Origin: Ascaphus truei
Taxonomy: Eukaryota; Chordata; Amphibia; Anura; Ascaphidae
Length of the DNA: 64,000 nucleotides
Direction: 5' to 3'
Assembly: GCA_036426205.1 (NCBI GenBank)
Contig: CM071573.1
Location: 45,988,500-46,052,499 of the forward strand
Each line of letters begins with the position of its first letter. The first letter of the stretch is position 1. The position numbers and the translations under genes were made by a program. This document shows positions 23,161 to 34,620 of this stretch, piece after piece. Under the pieces are notes generated by a model that had not been told where the DNA came from, did not search any database, and saw only the letters and a program-made list of their open reading frames with translations.

Positions 23161-23560
23161 CCACGAGTATGTTGCATTATGCATGGAAATGTCTCGCGTC
23201 ACGTGACCGGGACAGTTCAATGCATAGGAGATACCGGCACCCCATAATGGGGCCTGTATCTCGGGAAGTAGGGGGTCCCTGGACTTGAAATCAATGCGGT
23301 TCAGCTCTGGAGACCCCCTGCTACATTACTGTAATGTTTCAAATCAAATAAAGCCCCTGCGATCGCCTGTGAGAGGCGCGCAGTAGAGTGACTGATTCAG
23401 TCTCTTAGTTCGCGTCTATTACAGAGAGGCAGACGCTGGTAGGACTCACACAGCAGGGACCCCTGCCTGTGTTAATCTGATTGGCCATTATAGTCTGCCC
23501 CAGCAAAACTTGTGCAGATCAAGGGGAAATCTCGAAATCCATTTCGAGATTTGTTCGAAT
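23161..23560. mobile_element. Half copy of palindromic GC-rich family
   Basis: Contains CGCGTCACGTGACCGGGACA, GATACCGGCACCCCATAA, GGGGCCTGTATCTC and GGTTCAGCTCTGGAGACCCC, in the same order as the right half of the complete palindrome at 37974-38211. Confidence 0.7.
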
Positions 23561-24061
23561 AACGGCCGCTGCATCTGTACTGTATTGTACAGTGGTGAAA
23601 TTCTAACATGTAGTTCTGCTGTCTTTTCTGTTTTTAGAAACTGTGGCAATATACAGAACATAATCATATAATAAGAAACCAAAACAGAAGAATACAATTC
23701 TCCAAGTGTCTAGTATTTTGTATTCATTTAATATTTTATTAATTTTTCTAACTTGTTTCTTTTCCATATTAGACTTCCCAGACGAGTAATTCAGACTACA
23801 GTTAAGTGTATTTAACGTCCCGTCCAACTGGACCAGATCTTCTTTGAAGCTATCTAAGTGTGCCAGCACTTCTTCTAAATAGGAAACTTCTTCTGTGTTT
23901 GGGGCATAGATGTTAGTTACAGTTACTGTAGTTTTTATTTTCCTTTAATAAAAATATATCTGCCCTTTTTATCTTTCTTTGTCACAATTACGTGACATGG
24001 TATCTTTTTACTTATGACAATTCCCACTCAATTCTTTTTAATTCCCACTGATCTTAGATTA
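23561..24061. other. No gene seen
   Basis: AT-rich, no supported frame or repeat assignment. Confidence 0.4.
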
Positions 24062-24545
24062 TATTGTGTCTTTATTTATATAGCGCCATTAATGTACATA
24101 GCGCTTCACAGCAGTAATACATATGACAATCATATAAATAACAAATAATACAAATAACTCATAAAGGGAAGAAGTGCTTCACACATAAAAATAACATTTA
24201 GGAAAAGGAGTACCTGCTCCGAGGGACTTACCATCTAATTGGTAGGTAGGAAGAATGTACTGAGACGTAGGAGGGCGTTCTGGCAAGTGCGTCTGCAAGG
24301 GGCCATTAGGTAAGGTGTAAATTATCAGTCATGGAGCTACTCATATGCTTCCTTAAGCAGTTGTGTTTTAAGGTGGGTCTTAAAGGTCTTAAAGGTGGAT
24401 AGAGAGGGTGCTAGTCGGATATCGAGGGGAAGGGCATTCCAGAGGTGTGGGGCAGTCAGTGAGAATGGTTTAAGGTGGGAGAGGGCTTTAGATACAAAAG
24501 GGGTAGAGAGAAGACTTCCTTGAGTAGAACGCAAGAGTCGGAAAG
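24062..24545 (-). pseudogene. L2-like LINE, ORF2 C-terminus and 3' tail
   Basis: The complement frame 24337-24534 encodes a LINE ORF2 C-terminal block: SHLKPFSLTAPHLWNALPLD, then IRLAPSLSTFK and THLKTQLL. The sequence F-x-x-(A)AP-LWN-LPL-(D/H)IR-APSLSxFKxxLKTxL is characteristic of L2/CR1-clade proteins. Downstream on the complement is the family A tail ending GCGCTATATAAATAAAGACA. The copy is 5'-truncated, the usual state for LINE insertions. Confidence 0.8.
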
Positions 24546-24578
24546 GTGTATAGATAGATAACTCATGTTATATCTATG

Positions 24579-24828
24579 ATCAAGAGAAAAAAAAACTGGC
24601 TACAAGTCAAAAGACACTGCACCACTTCGTACGAGACAGTGAAGAGGGTGAAAAACTATTTATTTGCAGCAAAATGTATTTTGATAAAGCTCTATGGAGC
24701 AAAACATGTCAATGTAATTTTCTCCCGTTTTTTGTTTGCTGCAAATAAATCGTTTTTTCACCTTCTTCACTGTCTCATACGAAGTGGTGCAGTGTCTTTT
24801 GGCTTGTTGACAGTTTTTTTCTCTTGAT
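24579..24828. mobile_element. 250 bp foldback element
   Basis: Arms 24579-24673 and 24735-24828 are about 93% complementary by eye, starting ATCAAGAG and ending CTCTTGAT. They share AAGACACTGCACCACTTCGT and TTATTTGCAGCAAA, around a 61 bp loop. No coding frame. Confidence 0.85.
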
Positions 24829-25647
24829 AAAAGAAATAAAAATGCGCAACTATATTTCAACCATAAAGTGATATAGAACTAATACTTAGTGATTCAATAG
24901 CTTAACCAGCAATTACCCTTGGTGTCTAACACACAGTGATAGTATTACATAAATTTAAAGGCATACAAAACCGTGTTAATTAATAAGAGTGTCTGCAGCT
25001 GATGAAATAGAGGGTGGCTCAGCACCCCCAAAACTCTAGGGAAACAAAGACAAAGAACAGCGCAAAAACACATATCGTGAAGTATATCAAAAGTTATTGA
25101 TTAAAAAGGTAAGGTAAGTATTCTGCATACATCAAATTAAAAGGATAAACACATTGTATGGTTATAACACAAAGGTTACCACACGGCACGAAAGGAGCTG
25201 GAGGCAGGATCAGGTCCCTCTGGTAGACCTCCCAGGCTGTATCCGGACGGCGTTCAACCTCCTTGAGATTGATGACTGGCCACACAATCACTCAGTTTCG
25301 TGGTGCACGTCTCGTCAGGGATAATTGTCTGCCCCAGCAGATTGTCAGCCCCAGTATAGTGGCCGGGTGTGGAGAGAAAACACTCCTCATAGAAGCCACA
25401 GTCCAATCACACACCCAATGGAATGTTTGTTTAGCAATAGGTGTATGTGTGATGTATTGCGTATGTCCACACAAAACAATTTTTTCGGCAGAGAGTAAAA
25501 ACCACTCACAGGATGCGGTCACAGTCCACCGTAGCTCTACTACGGAAAGCCGCTCCTCCGCAATAGCTCACGCTGGAGGAGTGACTCACCGGATGTTGTA
25601 ACAGTGATAATACGATGTTACGGTAACAGTGTTAAGAGGCAAATCAG
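24829..25647. other. No gene seen; degenerate hammerhead-like motif at 25293-25320 (-)
   Basis: Mostly undistinguished sequence. On the complement, CCTGACGAGACGTGCACCAC followed by GAAACTG has the CUGAnGA box and GAAA box of a hammerhead, but its stem II is poor. Confidence 0.3.
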
Positions 25648-25714
25648 CAGCAAATTGCTAAAAACACACTAATCCTTGTAATCCAAGGATTGCTGTATTT
25701 TTAGCAATTTGCTG
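25648..25714. repeat. 67 bp hairpin
   Basis: CAGCAAATTGCTAAAAA at the left pairs with TTTTTAGCAATTTGCTG at the right. Inner AATCCTTG pairs with CAAGGATT around a short loop. Likely a small foldback repeat. Confidence 0.8.
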
Positions 25715-26976
25715 TTTACACACAATGTTCACAAGAAATGGAATGGAATGGGAGAAAAAAAAACCAGTATTCTCTATTGCAAATCACTTCTTCTAAACCA
25801 CTTTTTTTTTTAAGGTGACAAACCGCATGGTTTAATAGCCAATCCACTTGGATTATACTTGTTTTAGAAGTGGAATGACTTGAGGTGGTGCTAACCCCAT
25901 CTCCAGTCTGATTTATGGGCTCTGCTCTCTCAGCCAAAACCATATTTCAGGGTTTGGATGTAACTTGCAATACCAATCTTGTCACCCTTTTAAGTGTTAA
26001 AAATATATATGCGGTTTTTAGAAGAGGTTTGTATAACGGAGCTTCATAAATAGCAGTTGTGGGGGAAAAAAATAGCGTTGGAGGCTTTTTTGACAAACCG
26101 ATCAGATTGTCAGAGTGAAACCACTTCTAAAAAAAAAAACTTTTAGACGTGGTTTGGACCTGCGATAAGGGATTACAGAATAGCAAAGCATGCCAATCCA
26201 CTTGTAAAGTGCACGTTAGAAGTGGTTTCTAACACTTTGGAGCTACTAGGACAGGCCCCATAGCCCCCTTTTGATTTCCAAAGTTCATATGGAGCCCGTT
26301 TCCTTTTCTTCACATTATTTAAACCTTTAACATTCAAAGAAATAACTTTTAATGCCTTGCAGATTTCAACTTTAAACCCATTTTCTTATGTTTGATCCAT
26401 GTTGGGTAAAATGTAGTTAATTGTATAATAATGATGTGAATTCTGTTCTTGTAATTATTTTTCTATTTTTGTCTAACATCGTTATAATGATGTTTACAAT
26501 TATACTCTTCAATCACTGTAGTTTCAACAGTAATTATCTTTTGCCAATTATGTTCTTTCAACTTAGAACTATAAAGTTCCAACAAAGAATTACTAAAAAC
26601 AAACTGATTTGATAGATATAATAAACAATAATAAGGTGTAAGGACCTTGCAAAGTTTTTACGCTCGCAGGCATTCACTTCCTTAATCTGTGAAGTCAGAG
26701 TAAATAGTAGGGATGGGTGAACCTGCCCTCAAAGGAGGATGGGGCACTAATGAGGTTAAGGTGGATACATCCAAACTTGCCATCAGATCTGGTCCCCCTG
26801 ATTTTGGGAAATGCACCACCAAATTTTATATTAAATCCACTTGCAGATTTTGAAAACTTCTGTTTCACCCAGAAATATATGAGAGAACTGCTTTAATAGA
26901 GTCTCAGTCACTATATATATCCCCTCAAACCTCCCTCCAAATAACATATGGAGAGACACCCGCGATCAAAAGGCAG
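25715..26976. other. No gene seen; diffuse repeat
   Basis: Variants of AACCACTTCTAAA recur at about 25794, 25860, 26120 and 26215, suggesting an old transposon remnant. There is no coding evidence. Confidence 0.35.
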
Positions 26977-27369
26977 CCACCTTAGGATTTGTCCATAGTT
27001 GGGCAGCCCGCACTCCTCCGTGCTGACGCTGAGGCTCACCTGCTCAATCAGGAGCGATTTCATGGACTAGCAGGCGAGCCAGCATGCGCAATCGGGAGGC
27101 GGGGCTATGACATCACGGGGTCAACAGGGGTCAAAGCGCCGGCGTCAACGTCACGCTGCTTCACCCTGATTGAATGTTGGCAGCCACGTGACGTCCTCAG
27201 CGCGGTCTGAAAACATTTTCTCCTGTCGGATGAAAATCCCTGCGCCTCAGCACGGCTTCGGACGCTCGTGGAAGCCCCCTCTCAAGACATCCTCATTGAG
27301 GGGGTTCATCGCAGAGCATCCGCACTGCTCAGCGCTGTTGGTCCTTCTATGGACTCAGCCTTAGAGGTA
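26977..27369. mobile_element. ~390 bp CpG-rich TIR element
   Basis: The left end CACCTTAGGATTTGTCCATA is inversely matched by the right end, which reads TACCTCTAAGGCTGAGTCCA inward. The interior is CpG-rich with GGAGGCGGGGC and CACGTGACGTC. Non-autonomous; superfamily undetermined. Confidence 0.55.
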
Positions 27370-27682
27370 TGCTAAAGCAATATGCAAAGTATATAACAAA
27401 CTTTTGAGCTCTACTGCTCACACTTGTAGCTAATCCGGCTATTAGCATATCTCCCAGGTATCCCATGTGTGCTCTTTTTTGTGCACAAGGAATATTCATC
27501 TGGCAACCAGGAACTGGCTGCTTTTAAAAGGAAGCCAAGAGGAGGGATCTAGAGGTGTGAGCAGCTACCCAGCAGCTGGTTAGTTTACTGCTAGAGCTGA
27601 GGTCCTGAATAGCAGAGATTGTGGGTTCTGCTCCTGTTGGACCTGAAACTAGTACCCCTTCCTCACAAGGTGCCAAATGCTA
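27370..27682. other. No gene seen
   Basis: Spacer with no recognised feature. Confidence 0.4.
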
Positions 27683-27755
27683 GGTCCCCAGTGGTTACGG
27701 CTGTGCTCGCAATAGCGTGCATGCCACACACAAGGCACAGCCCTCTATGGGGCAG

Positions 27756-28373
27756 TGTAGGCGGACGCTCACAGAGGTATGCAAGGGAGTCTGGTTATAG
27801 TGAAATTAAATAAGGCTTTTATTGCGCCTGTTTCCTTAACATCAGGAAACCATCCAAACAAGGGGTAAACAAAGCTTCTATTCACTTGGGAGTATTTCTA
27901 GTGAAATACTATGCAATCCACCACTCCCTATAGATAAGCATGTCTCCCAGCCCCAAACATATAGCATGAAATGAACAGATATAAAAAAAGTCTTATAAAT
28001 GAAAGTCTTATCTGTTCCTTGTGGTTTGGAGGGAAAATCTTCTCCGTTCCTGGTTGCTACCTTTTCTTCAGGATTTGTCAGCATTCAGGTTTAGAAGTTT
28101 CCTCTGTGTCTTGCAAGCAGCCTCTTCTGGTACAGTAGACTCAAGAAGTCTGTCCCCATGTCAGTCTCACAAGTTGTGAGAGTAAGGGACAATCTCTGCT
28201 CTGTCTCCAAGTTCAGCTCAGGTGTGAACTAAGGAGTCTCACTTCCTGTCTCAAAAGACAGGCTTTTCTAAGCAATCAGGCAGGTGGTGTTTGTTAATTG
28301 ACTACAAGCAGTTAACCACCACACTGCTGGATTAGAGGTACAATACCTGAACAGGGACAACTCCCCTGTTACA
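27756..28373 (-). repeat. 3' LTR of element B
   Basis: A 618 bp copy ending (plus strand) CCCCTGTTACA. It is followed at 28374-28386 by the complement of the purine tract. Confidence 0.92.
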
Positions 28374-31051
28374 TACCTCCCCTGTTTTTGGGAAGCTCGG
28401 GCTTGCCACGGCCAAAGCCCATCCTTCCACTCTCATTCTAGATATCTCTGTGACTTGAATGAGAGTGGATGGAGGAAGAGAACCCTCAGTCCCGCTGGGA
28501 TTGGAGCCCTTTCTCCAGTTTATTTGCGTCTCCTCCCAAAGGTGCTTGAGATGAGCACTCAGTCGCTCGAGGAGGACTTTTTCTAAGTATGGTCTTTTTG
28601 CTATGTGCGCGGTCATGAGATTTCTCTCGCGTTGGGTGCTCGTCTTATTGTAGGCAGACTATGGCAGTATTTTGCAGAGCGTTTAAAAACAGCCGTTTGA
28701 GTTTTCTGCTCTTGAAGCTGTCTCTCTGCCCTTTTTCCACTCAATGGGGTTGCTAGTTCAGCCTCTTTGGGATTAAGTTGTAATTCCACCCCCACTTCCA
28801 GAGAATGTCCCATCTTTTCAGCTTCATCAGCTAAGGATTCTTCTGGTTTTGATTCAGCACGTGTACCTTCTTTTATTGCCTGTTGGGTGGCTGAAGGTTT
28901 GCTAGTGCTTGTTTAGGTGGTTCACATTTTGCAACCTTGTCTTTCAGACAAGCGGTATTCCCAGCTCTCACTGTACCCTTGTCTTCATGGGTTGTTGTGG
29001 CTGTGGGATACTGACGCTTAGTCAGGGTCAATACTTGTCCTTGTAGAACTGTCATCTCATCCGCGAGAGATCCCTGTTTTTTGAGTGCGTCTTGCAAGTC
29101 TCTTCTCAAGGAATTTATCTGCATGCTTTGCTTTCTCTGAGCTTGCTTCCACATTTTATTGCATTGTGAAGCACTATGAACTTCTTTGCTTGGGCCACAG
29201 TTACTTGTTTCAGTTTCTGGACCTTCTTGTGCTCCCTTTTGTGCCGCGTCACCTGGGTTCTAAGCTTGGCCTTTAGCGTTGCTTTGGTGATGCCCAGGGT
29301 AGCCTTCAGTTTCTCATGCTGCTTTGTGGGGACATACTGGGTTATCAGACGTTCCTGCAGCACTTGAATTTCTTTAAAAGCCTGCAGATTGTCTTCCTGC
29401 AGAGTTCGCTGCTTCTCCTCGGCCTTCTCGAGGTGCGTACACAGACCTTGCAGTTGGTTCTGCAGTCGGTGCTCTACTTCAAACTTCTCCCCTTCCAAAA
29501 GTCTATTTATTTCTTTAAGCTCGTGCAGCTTTTCATTTTTTTCCTTGACGTCGTTTGTCAAATTAAAATTTTCTTCTTTGAGTTTTAATTTTTTTCTTTG
29601 TAATCTTAAATTTTCTCCTTTTTCAGTCTCTGTACTATTCAGGGCCTCCTTGCAGTCCTCCTTCCATTTACGCACATCTGCTTTGAGAATGACAGTCTCT
29701 TGGCGTGAGACTTCCTTCTCTAGGTTGAGGGTCTGAAGCTCCTTCTGGGAGACTTGGAGATCTGTATTAAGATTGACAATCGTTTCTTTAGAAATGTCCA
29801 GCTCCTCAGTGAGACTGTGTAGTTCCTTTCGTGAAACTTCCAGGTCTGTGCGGCAGCTGTTGGTCTCATGATGTGAGGCATCCAATGCTCTGCGGAGTGT
29901 CTGAACCTCTTTCTGAGATACGTCCAACTCTGTCCGGACATTGTTAACCTCCTGTTGTGAGGCATTCAGCTCTATGCGAAGAGTGTGAACCTCTTGCTGG
30001 AAGACTGTCATCTGCTTCAGTGCCTCCTCATACTTCCGCTTTAGCGTAGCCATCATTTTATCAGATTGGCTCTGCTTTTCATCCATGGCAGAAATAGTAG
30101 CATTTGCAGTATCTAGCTCAGTCTTGAGATCGTCCAATTCTGTCCTGGCTAAAGAGTAAATTGTGAGCACATCTTTTTGTAGCCTCACGTTATTTTTCTG
30201 TAGCTCTGAATAACCATCTTTCTTTTGTTTCAATTGTTCACGGAGCATATCACAGTCATGCCTGGCATTTTTCAGGGCATCTTCAGGGCTGGTCAAGGGA
30301 TCGTCACTCACTGGTTCCGGCTCCACTAAAAATGGGATGGTTGGTTGAGGGTTCCTCACTGTTGGCACCAGACAGACACTTCTTTGGAGTACACGACTTC
30401 TGCCTTGGGCCCTCTGGATATTCGGTTAACCGCGGGACGAATTCTCCATTTTCTCTAGGCTGCAGGACAACTCGGTCCCCCTTTTCCTCCACAGGATCTG
30501 CGGACGTGTCTGTTCCTTCCACGGTAAGTGAAGAACCGCTTTTCTTTTTCCGCTTTTTTTGGTTTGGATGACTCCGTCCCATCAGGAATACTGGGGTCTC
30601 CTTCTTTATTTGATACTTTAGCAGCTTCATTATATACGCCAGGATTTTCTTGCAGTTGCTTTAGCTGACAGAAATATTGGGTGATCTGCTGCTCCCACTC
30701 TGTCTCTGGTCGACCATATTCGTCATCATAGAGAGCGGTCTTTTCTGTTCGTGCCGAGTTCAGGCACCCCCACCATTCTTGGGGTGTTTTGTGGATGTGA
30801 CTCGGTTCGGGTTCCCCATAAGAGATGTCTTCCTCCTTATTGGACTGGAAGGGCCACTATTCTGTGGGGTAGGGTTCATTACAGGAACGCTGCATCTTGT
30901 CCTCCATTTTGGGGCTCTCAGGTGTAGTTTTCTTCCTGACCTCAGGAGGCGCTATTGCAGCTGTTGCCACTGTATTTGCTAGAACCCCCAATTGTGGTAG
31001 TCCTACAGGTGGGCATATTTTGTTTGTAGAGGTTGTAGCTCTCACAGGCAT
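28332..31051 (-). pseudogene. Coiled-coil protein gene of LTR element B, broken
   Basis: Homologue of 12686-15340, read on the complement. It starts at ATG 31049-31051 but meets a stop after 64 codons at 30857-30859, where element A has Glu. It then shows a frame change near 30340 where one extra base lies in a T run. The best-preserved part (30368-29115, 417 codons) is the coiled coil. It carries about eight 14-residue units such as VQTLRRALDASHHE and VNNVRTELDVSQKE, 21 residues more than copy A. It reads through the position of A's premature stop. C-terminal fragments lie at 29154-28873, 28813-28613 and 28616-28332. No polymerase or integrase motif was seen. Role unknown: gag-like scaffold or captured host coiled-coil protein. 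Confidence 0.75.
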
Positions 31052-31949
31052 CTCTGTAAACTTTTTCTTTCTTGGATAAGTTTTACAATATCAGCAGTAC
31101 TGTGCACGCATTTTCTCTCATCAGGTATACAGGATGTGCAGTTGCTAGGTAAAAACGTCTATTTACTTTACACCATTTACTTGCTAGGTATAATCTCTCA
31201 TTAGGTATGCTGAATGTGTAGTTGCTAGGTAAAAACTTCTGTTTGCTTTACACCATTTACTTGCTAGGTGCAATCTCTCTGCTTGAGCCAAATAATGTGA
31301 TTTTCTGCTTGAGTTCAGTCTCAACTTTGGGTATTATGACATTCACTCTTCACACTTTGGGATACCTTTTACACAGTTCAGCAATTCCTTTTTTATAGTA
31401 GGCAATTTTACCCTCAGCACTTGTTTACTGAAAATTCCCCTGCTTCAGCACAGTCTTGCATCAATTTTCACATTTTTCTGCATATACTCCATTCACAACT
31501 GGTAGTCCTATGCGGTGTGGCAGCCTTTACTTGCAGAATCAGTACCGCTCGTGGGTCACCATCTGTATTCACTGCTTCAGCTTAACATTTGAAAACAACA
31601 AACGCCTATCCCTTTAAGGGCTAACTCACTTCTTGAACCCTGACTATGGCTGGAAGGCAAACCCCCTATTTCAATGACCATATTACACGTTATTGTGATA
31701 GGCAAATAAGGTTTACCTGCTTCAGCAGTCTCTCTCTCTCTCCTCTTGGGATTGGGAAAAGAGTCCATCTGTGGTTTTGTAAGTTTCAGTGCACTGTAAA
31801 TTTCCTGCATGGGTGTGTATCACTTTAACTCTGGTCTCTGCTGCATGAAGTTTTTTTTTTTTTATGTTGCTCAGACTGTTTGTAGGCAAAAAGCATAAAA
31901 AAAATTTCATCGCCAAACTCCGGGTTCCTTAACTTCAAGAACCCCTCTC

Positions 31950-31967
31950 GTCCCACTTCGGACACCA
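31950..31967 (-). promoter_or_regulatory. Primer binding site of element B
   Basis: Complement of TGGTGTCCGAAGTGGGAC, two bases inside the 5' LTR, identical to that of element A. Confidence 0.65.
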
Positions 31968-31969
31968 TA

Positions 31970-32586
31970 TGTAGGCGGACGCTCACAGAGGTATGCAAGG
32001 GAGTCTGGTTATAGTGAAATTTAATAAGGCTTTTATTGCGCCTGTTTCCTTAACATCAGGAAACCATCCAAACAAGGGGTAAACAAAGCTTCTATTCACT
32101 TGGGCGTATTTCTAGTGAAATACTATGCAATCCACCACTCCCTTTAGATAAGCATGTCTCCCAGCCCCAAACATATAGCATGAAATGAACAGATATAAAA
32201 AAGTCTTATAAATGAAAGTCTTATCTGTTCCTTGTGGTTTGGAGGGAAAATCTTCTCCGTTCCTGGTTGCTACCTTTTCTTCAGGATTTGTCAGCATTCA
32301 GGTTTAGAAGTTTCCTCTGTGTCTTGCAAGCAGCCTCTTCTGGTACAGTAGACTCAAGATGTCTGTCCCCATGTCAGTCTCACAAGTTGTGAGAATAAGG
32401 GACAATCTCTGCTCTGTCTCCAAGTTCAGCTCTGGTGTGAGCTAAGGAGTCTTACTTCCTGTCTCAAAAGACAGGCTTTTCTAAGCAATCAGGCAGGTGG
32501 TGTTTGTTAATTGACTACCAGCAGTTAACCACCACACTGCTGGATTAGAGGTACATTACCTGAACAGGGATAACTCCCCTGTTACA
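31970..32586 (-). repeat. 5' LTR of element B
   Basis: A 617 bp copy starting (plus strand) TGTAGGCGGACGCTC. It is followed by target duplication GGCAG. Confidence 0.92.
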
Positions 32587-32837
32587 GGCAGTCCCCATTT
32601 GGCATGTGCGTGCGCGGGCACAAGGCACGATGCACGACCGCCTTGACCAAAAGACAAGATGTTTGTCTTTTGGCGCGGTGGCCGAGCATTGGCCACGTCA
32701 CAGTGGTGGTTTAGCCAATAAGGGCGAATCTCCTGCTCTTCAAAGGAAAGCACAATCACAGACCAGAGGTCGTGGCTGCAATGGGTGCACGCGCCGCCAT
32801 ATGCTCCGGTGCGCATGCAGCTGTGACCACTGGGGCC

Positions 32838-33926
32838 GTAGCCTTAGGTTATCAATATGGTTCTTATGGAAATCCTTTTAGGAAGTGTGGGGTGTGAGTC
32901 ATTTAAATATACTTTGCAAATCTCTAAAGTGTCTCTTCATATATTATTTGTAGGGGGGTTTATGGTGCTTGAGAATACTTAAATAGCTCCCCCTCCCTCC
33001 AGAATTTTTTAGTGATAGAAAATAAAGAATCTGCCTTTTTGAGCCAGATTTGTGGAAATCTACAGATGAAAGGAACTTGCAAAATCACAATGGATTCGCA
33101 TTTGAGTGAAAATTTTGCCCATCTCTAGTAAATAGATATTGATTTAAAAACCTATTCTACAGTATATATTATACAGGTTAATTTGGGTATAGAAAATAGT
33201 AGCCAATTAATTCAGCCGCCACAAACAGGAACTGCAACTATAAACATTTTTAATTAAAGTATCATTTGGAACCGACATTTTATAGTACATAAATTCTTCT
33301 ATTCCAGTAAAGAGCAAGCTGATCTAAACATTCAATGATTGATTGTGCTGGTGCTTCATGAGCAGTTTCTAGAAGTTTATCGCACCATAAGGGTGGACAT
33401 GTATTCACCTCCCATGTGTCTATGTAATAAGCTTATTACTAGTATTTAGAATTTTCTGGTTTATTTAGTCATCATGTGTGTTGAGTTTAGAAGTTAAAAA
33501 TAAATAATATATAGGTGGTCCTCGCTATCTGTCGGTCCGTTACCCATCGAACAGATTATCCGACACCGGATAATGCATTCCATGGAACACATTATCCGAT
33601 GTCGGAACAGATTATCTGCAGGAGAGATGCAGGAGACAGGTGTGGGACGGTTTACTGACGTGGATTGGTGACGCGGTACCTGCGCGTGTAGAGCGCGTGT
33701 CCAGCATGTACGTGGCGCGCCGATGATGCCCCCACATGGGCACAACCTGGAGAAGGACCAGAGGAGTCTGCATTCATTCTTGCAAGTGATGCCCGCGCCC
33801 ATAGAGCGGCGGATGATAGATGGCCCAGGTGACACGTCGCAGGAGACAGGTGAAGCAGAGCACCCGATAGTGGGCTGAGGTAAGCAGGAAGCACACCGAG
33901 GGTAGTGAGACTCTCGGAGCTTTACA
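32838..33926. other. No gene seen; short inverted motifs at 33545-33620
   Basis: ATTATCCGACACCGGATAAT and ATTATCCGATGTCGG lie close together in a GC-richer patch (33500-33900). This is possibly the end of a pogo/Tigger-like element, but I cannot place its boundaries. Confidence 0.3.
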
Positions 33927-34620
33927 CTAGGAGAGAATAGAAGTTGAGAAAATGGAGCAATAGTTAGAGAATAGTTTTTGTGGGACTGTGTTAATGTCTT
34001 TCAAGGCAATCGACTCAAGAATGCCTCTTATGCAGAGATTATTTCTTCTCCCTTTTATTGTCGAGATCTTCCACTTGGTCAGGAGATCCTCTACCTGCTT
34101 CCCCTGTTCACACATTCTCTGTGACATGCTCTCGTACTGATCTGACCACGTGTTTCTATCTTCTTCAATGGCAGCAACACTGTTTCCTAGTTTCGATAAA
34201 TCCCTCCTAATTTCGTCCATCTCTTATTTAATCATTTGTTTACGTTTTACCAATAGGTCCGGAGAATCTCTTTTTGTTGGTACAGTATTTGCCATATGTC
34301 ATCTTTAGTGGCAAATTCTCCATTCCCTTCTGTGATTTCATCCTGTTTATCGGAGGTGGCACGTGGTGAGGTCAGAGAGCAGTCTTAACCATGCAATAGG
34401 TCCACGTTTTCTATCGGATCACAATGCTTAAAAAAAAATGGAGACAATTCTTGGTGCCTCTTTTTTTGCTGGCATGGCAGAAGTTAGATATTTCTCTGGT
34501 CCCTTTCTTGCTTCTTTACTGCCATTCCTTGTCTTTTTTTTCTCGCGTTCAATCCTGTATGTGAGTAAAGGACAGATTAAGATGCCATTTCATCGGCTGC
34601 TGGCCACATGTCCCCTAGGT
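33927..34620 (-). pseudogene. L1-type LINE ORF1 remnant
   Basis: The complement frame 34220-33927 encodes a coiled-coil stretch (MDEIRRDLSKLGNSVAAIEE, then DQYESMSQRM) followed by a GRRNNLCIRGILESI block. L1 ORF1 proteins show a coiled coil followed by (N)RRNN(I/L)RIRG(I/V)PE at the start of the RNA-recognition domain, so the order fits. Upstream, decayed sequence to about 34620 continues the N-terminus in other frames. It may be from the same kind of LINE as 18842-20000, but the two are 14 kb apart and not demonstrably one insertion. Confidence 0.75.

Larger units (their letters stand above)
27756..32586 (-). mobile_element. LTR element B: non-autonomous retroelement, sibling of A
   Basis: Complete and inverted relative to A. 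The left copy of the LTR is 27756-28373 and the right copy 31970-32586, with a perfect 5 bp target duplication GGCAG at 27751-27755 and 32587-32591. Primer site and purine tract match those of A. LTRs are about 617 bp, some 40 bp longer than in A because of a different internal block, so A and B belong to different subfamilies. By eye the two B LTRs differ at about 2% of positions, so B looks younger than A. The interior codes only for the coiled-coil protein. Confidence 0.93.
27683..32837. mobile_element. TIR transposon split by LTR element B
   Basis: The left end GGTCCCCAGTGGTTACGGCT and the right end read inward, GGCCCCAGTGGTCACAGCTG, are inverted copies. Between them LTR element B occupies 27756-32586, so the original element was only about 320 bp, CpG-rich and non-coding. 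A diverged relative of its right part lies at 21690-21990. Superfamily undetermined and no clear target duplication. Confidence 0.5.

Noticed and set aside
26977..27369. CpG-rich promoter or CpG island of a host gene
   Set aside because: Inverted ends show it is a small TIR element, and no exon follows.
33490..33900. Tigger/pogo-like transposon
   Set aside because: Only short ATTATCCGA motifs and one possible end were seen; boundaries and target duplication could not be established.
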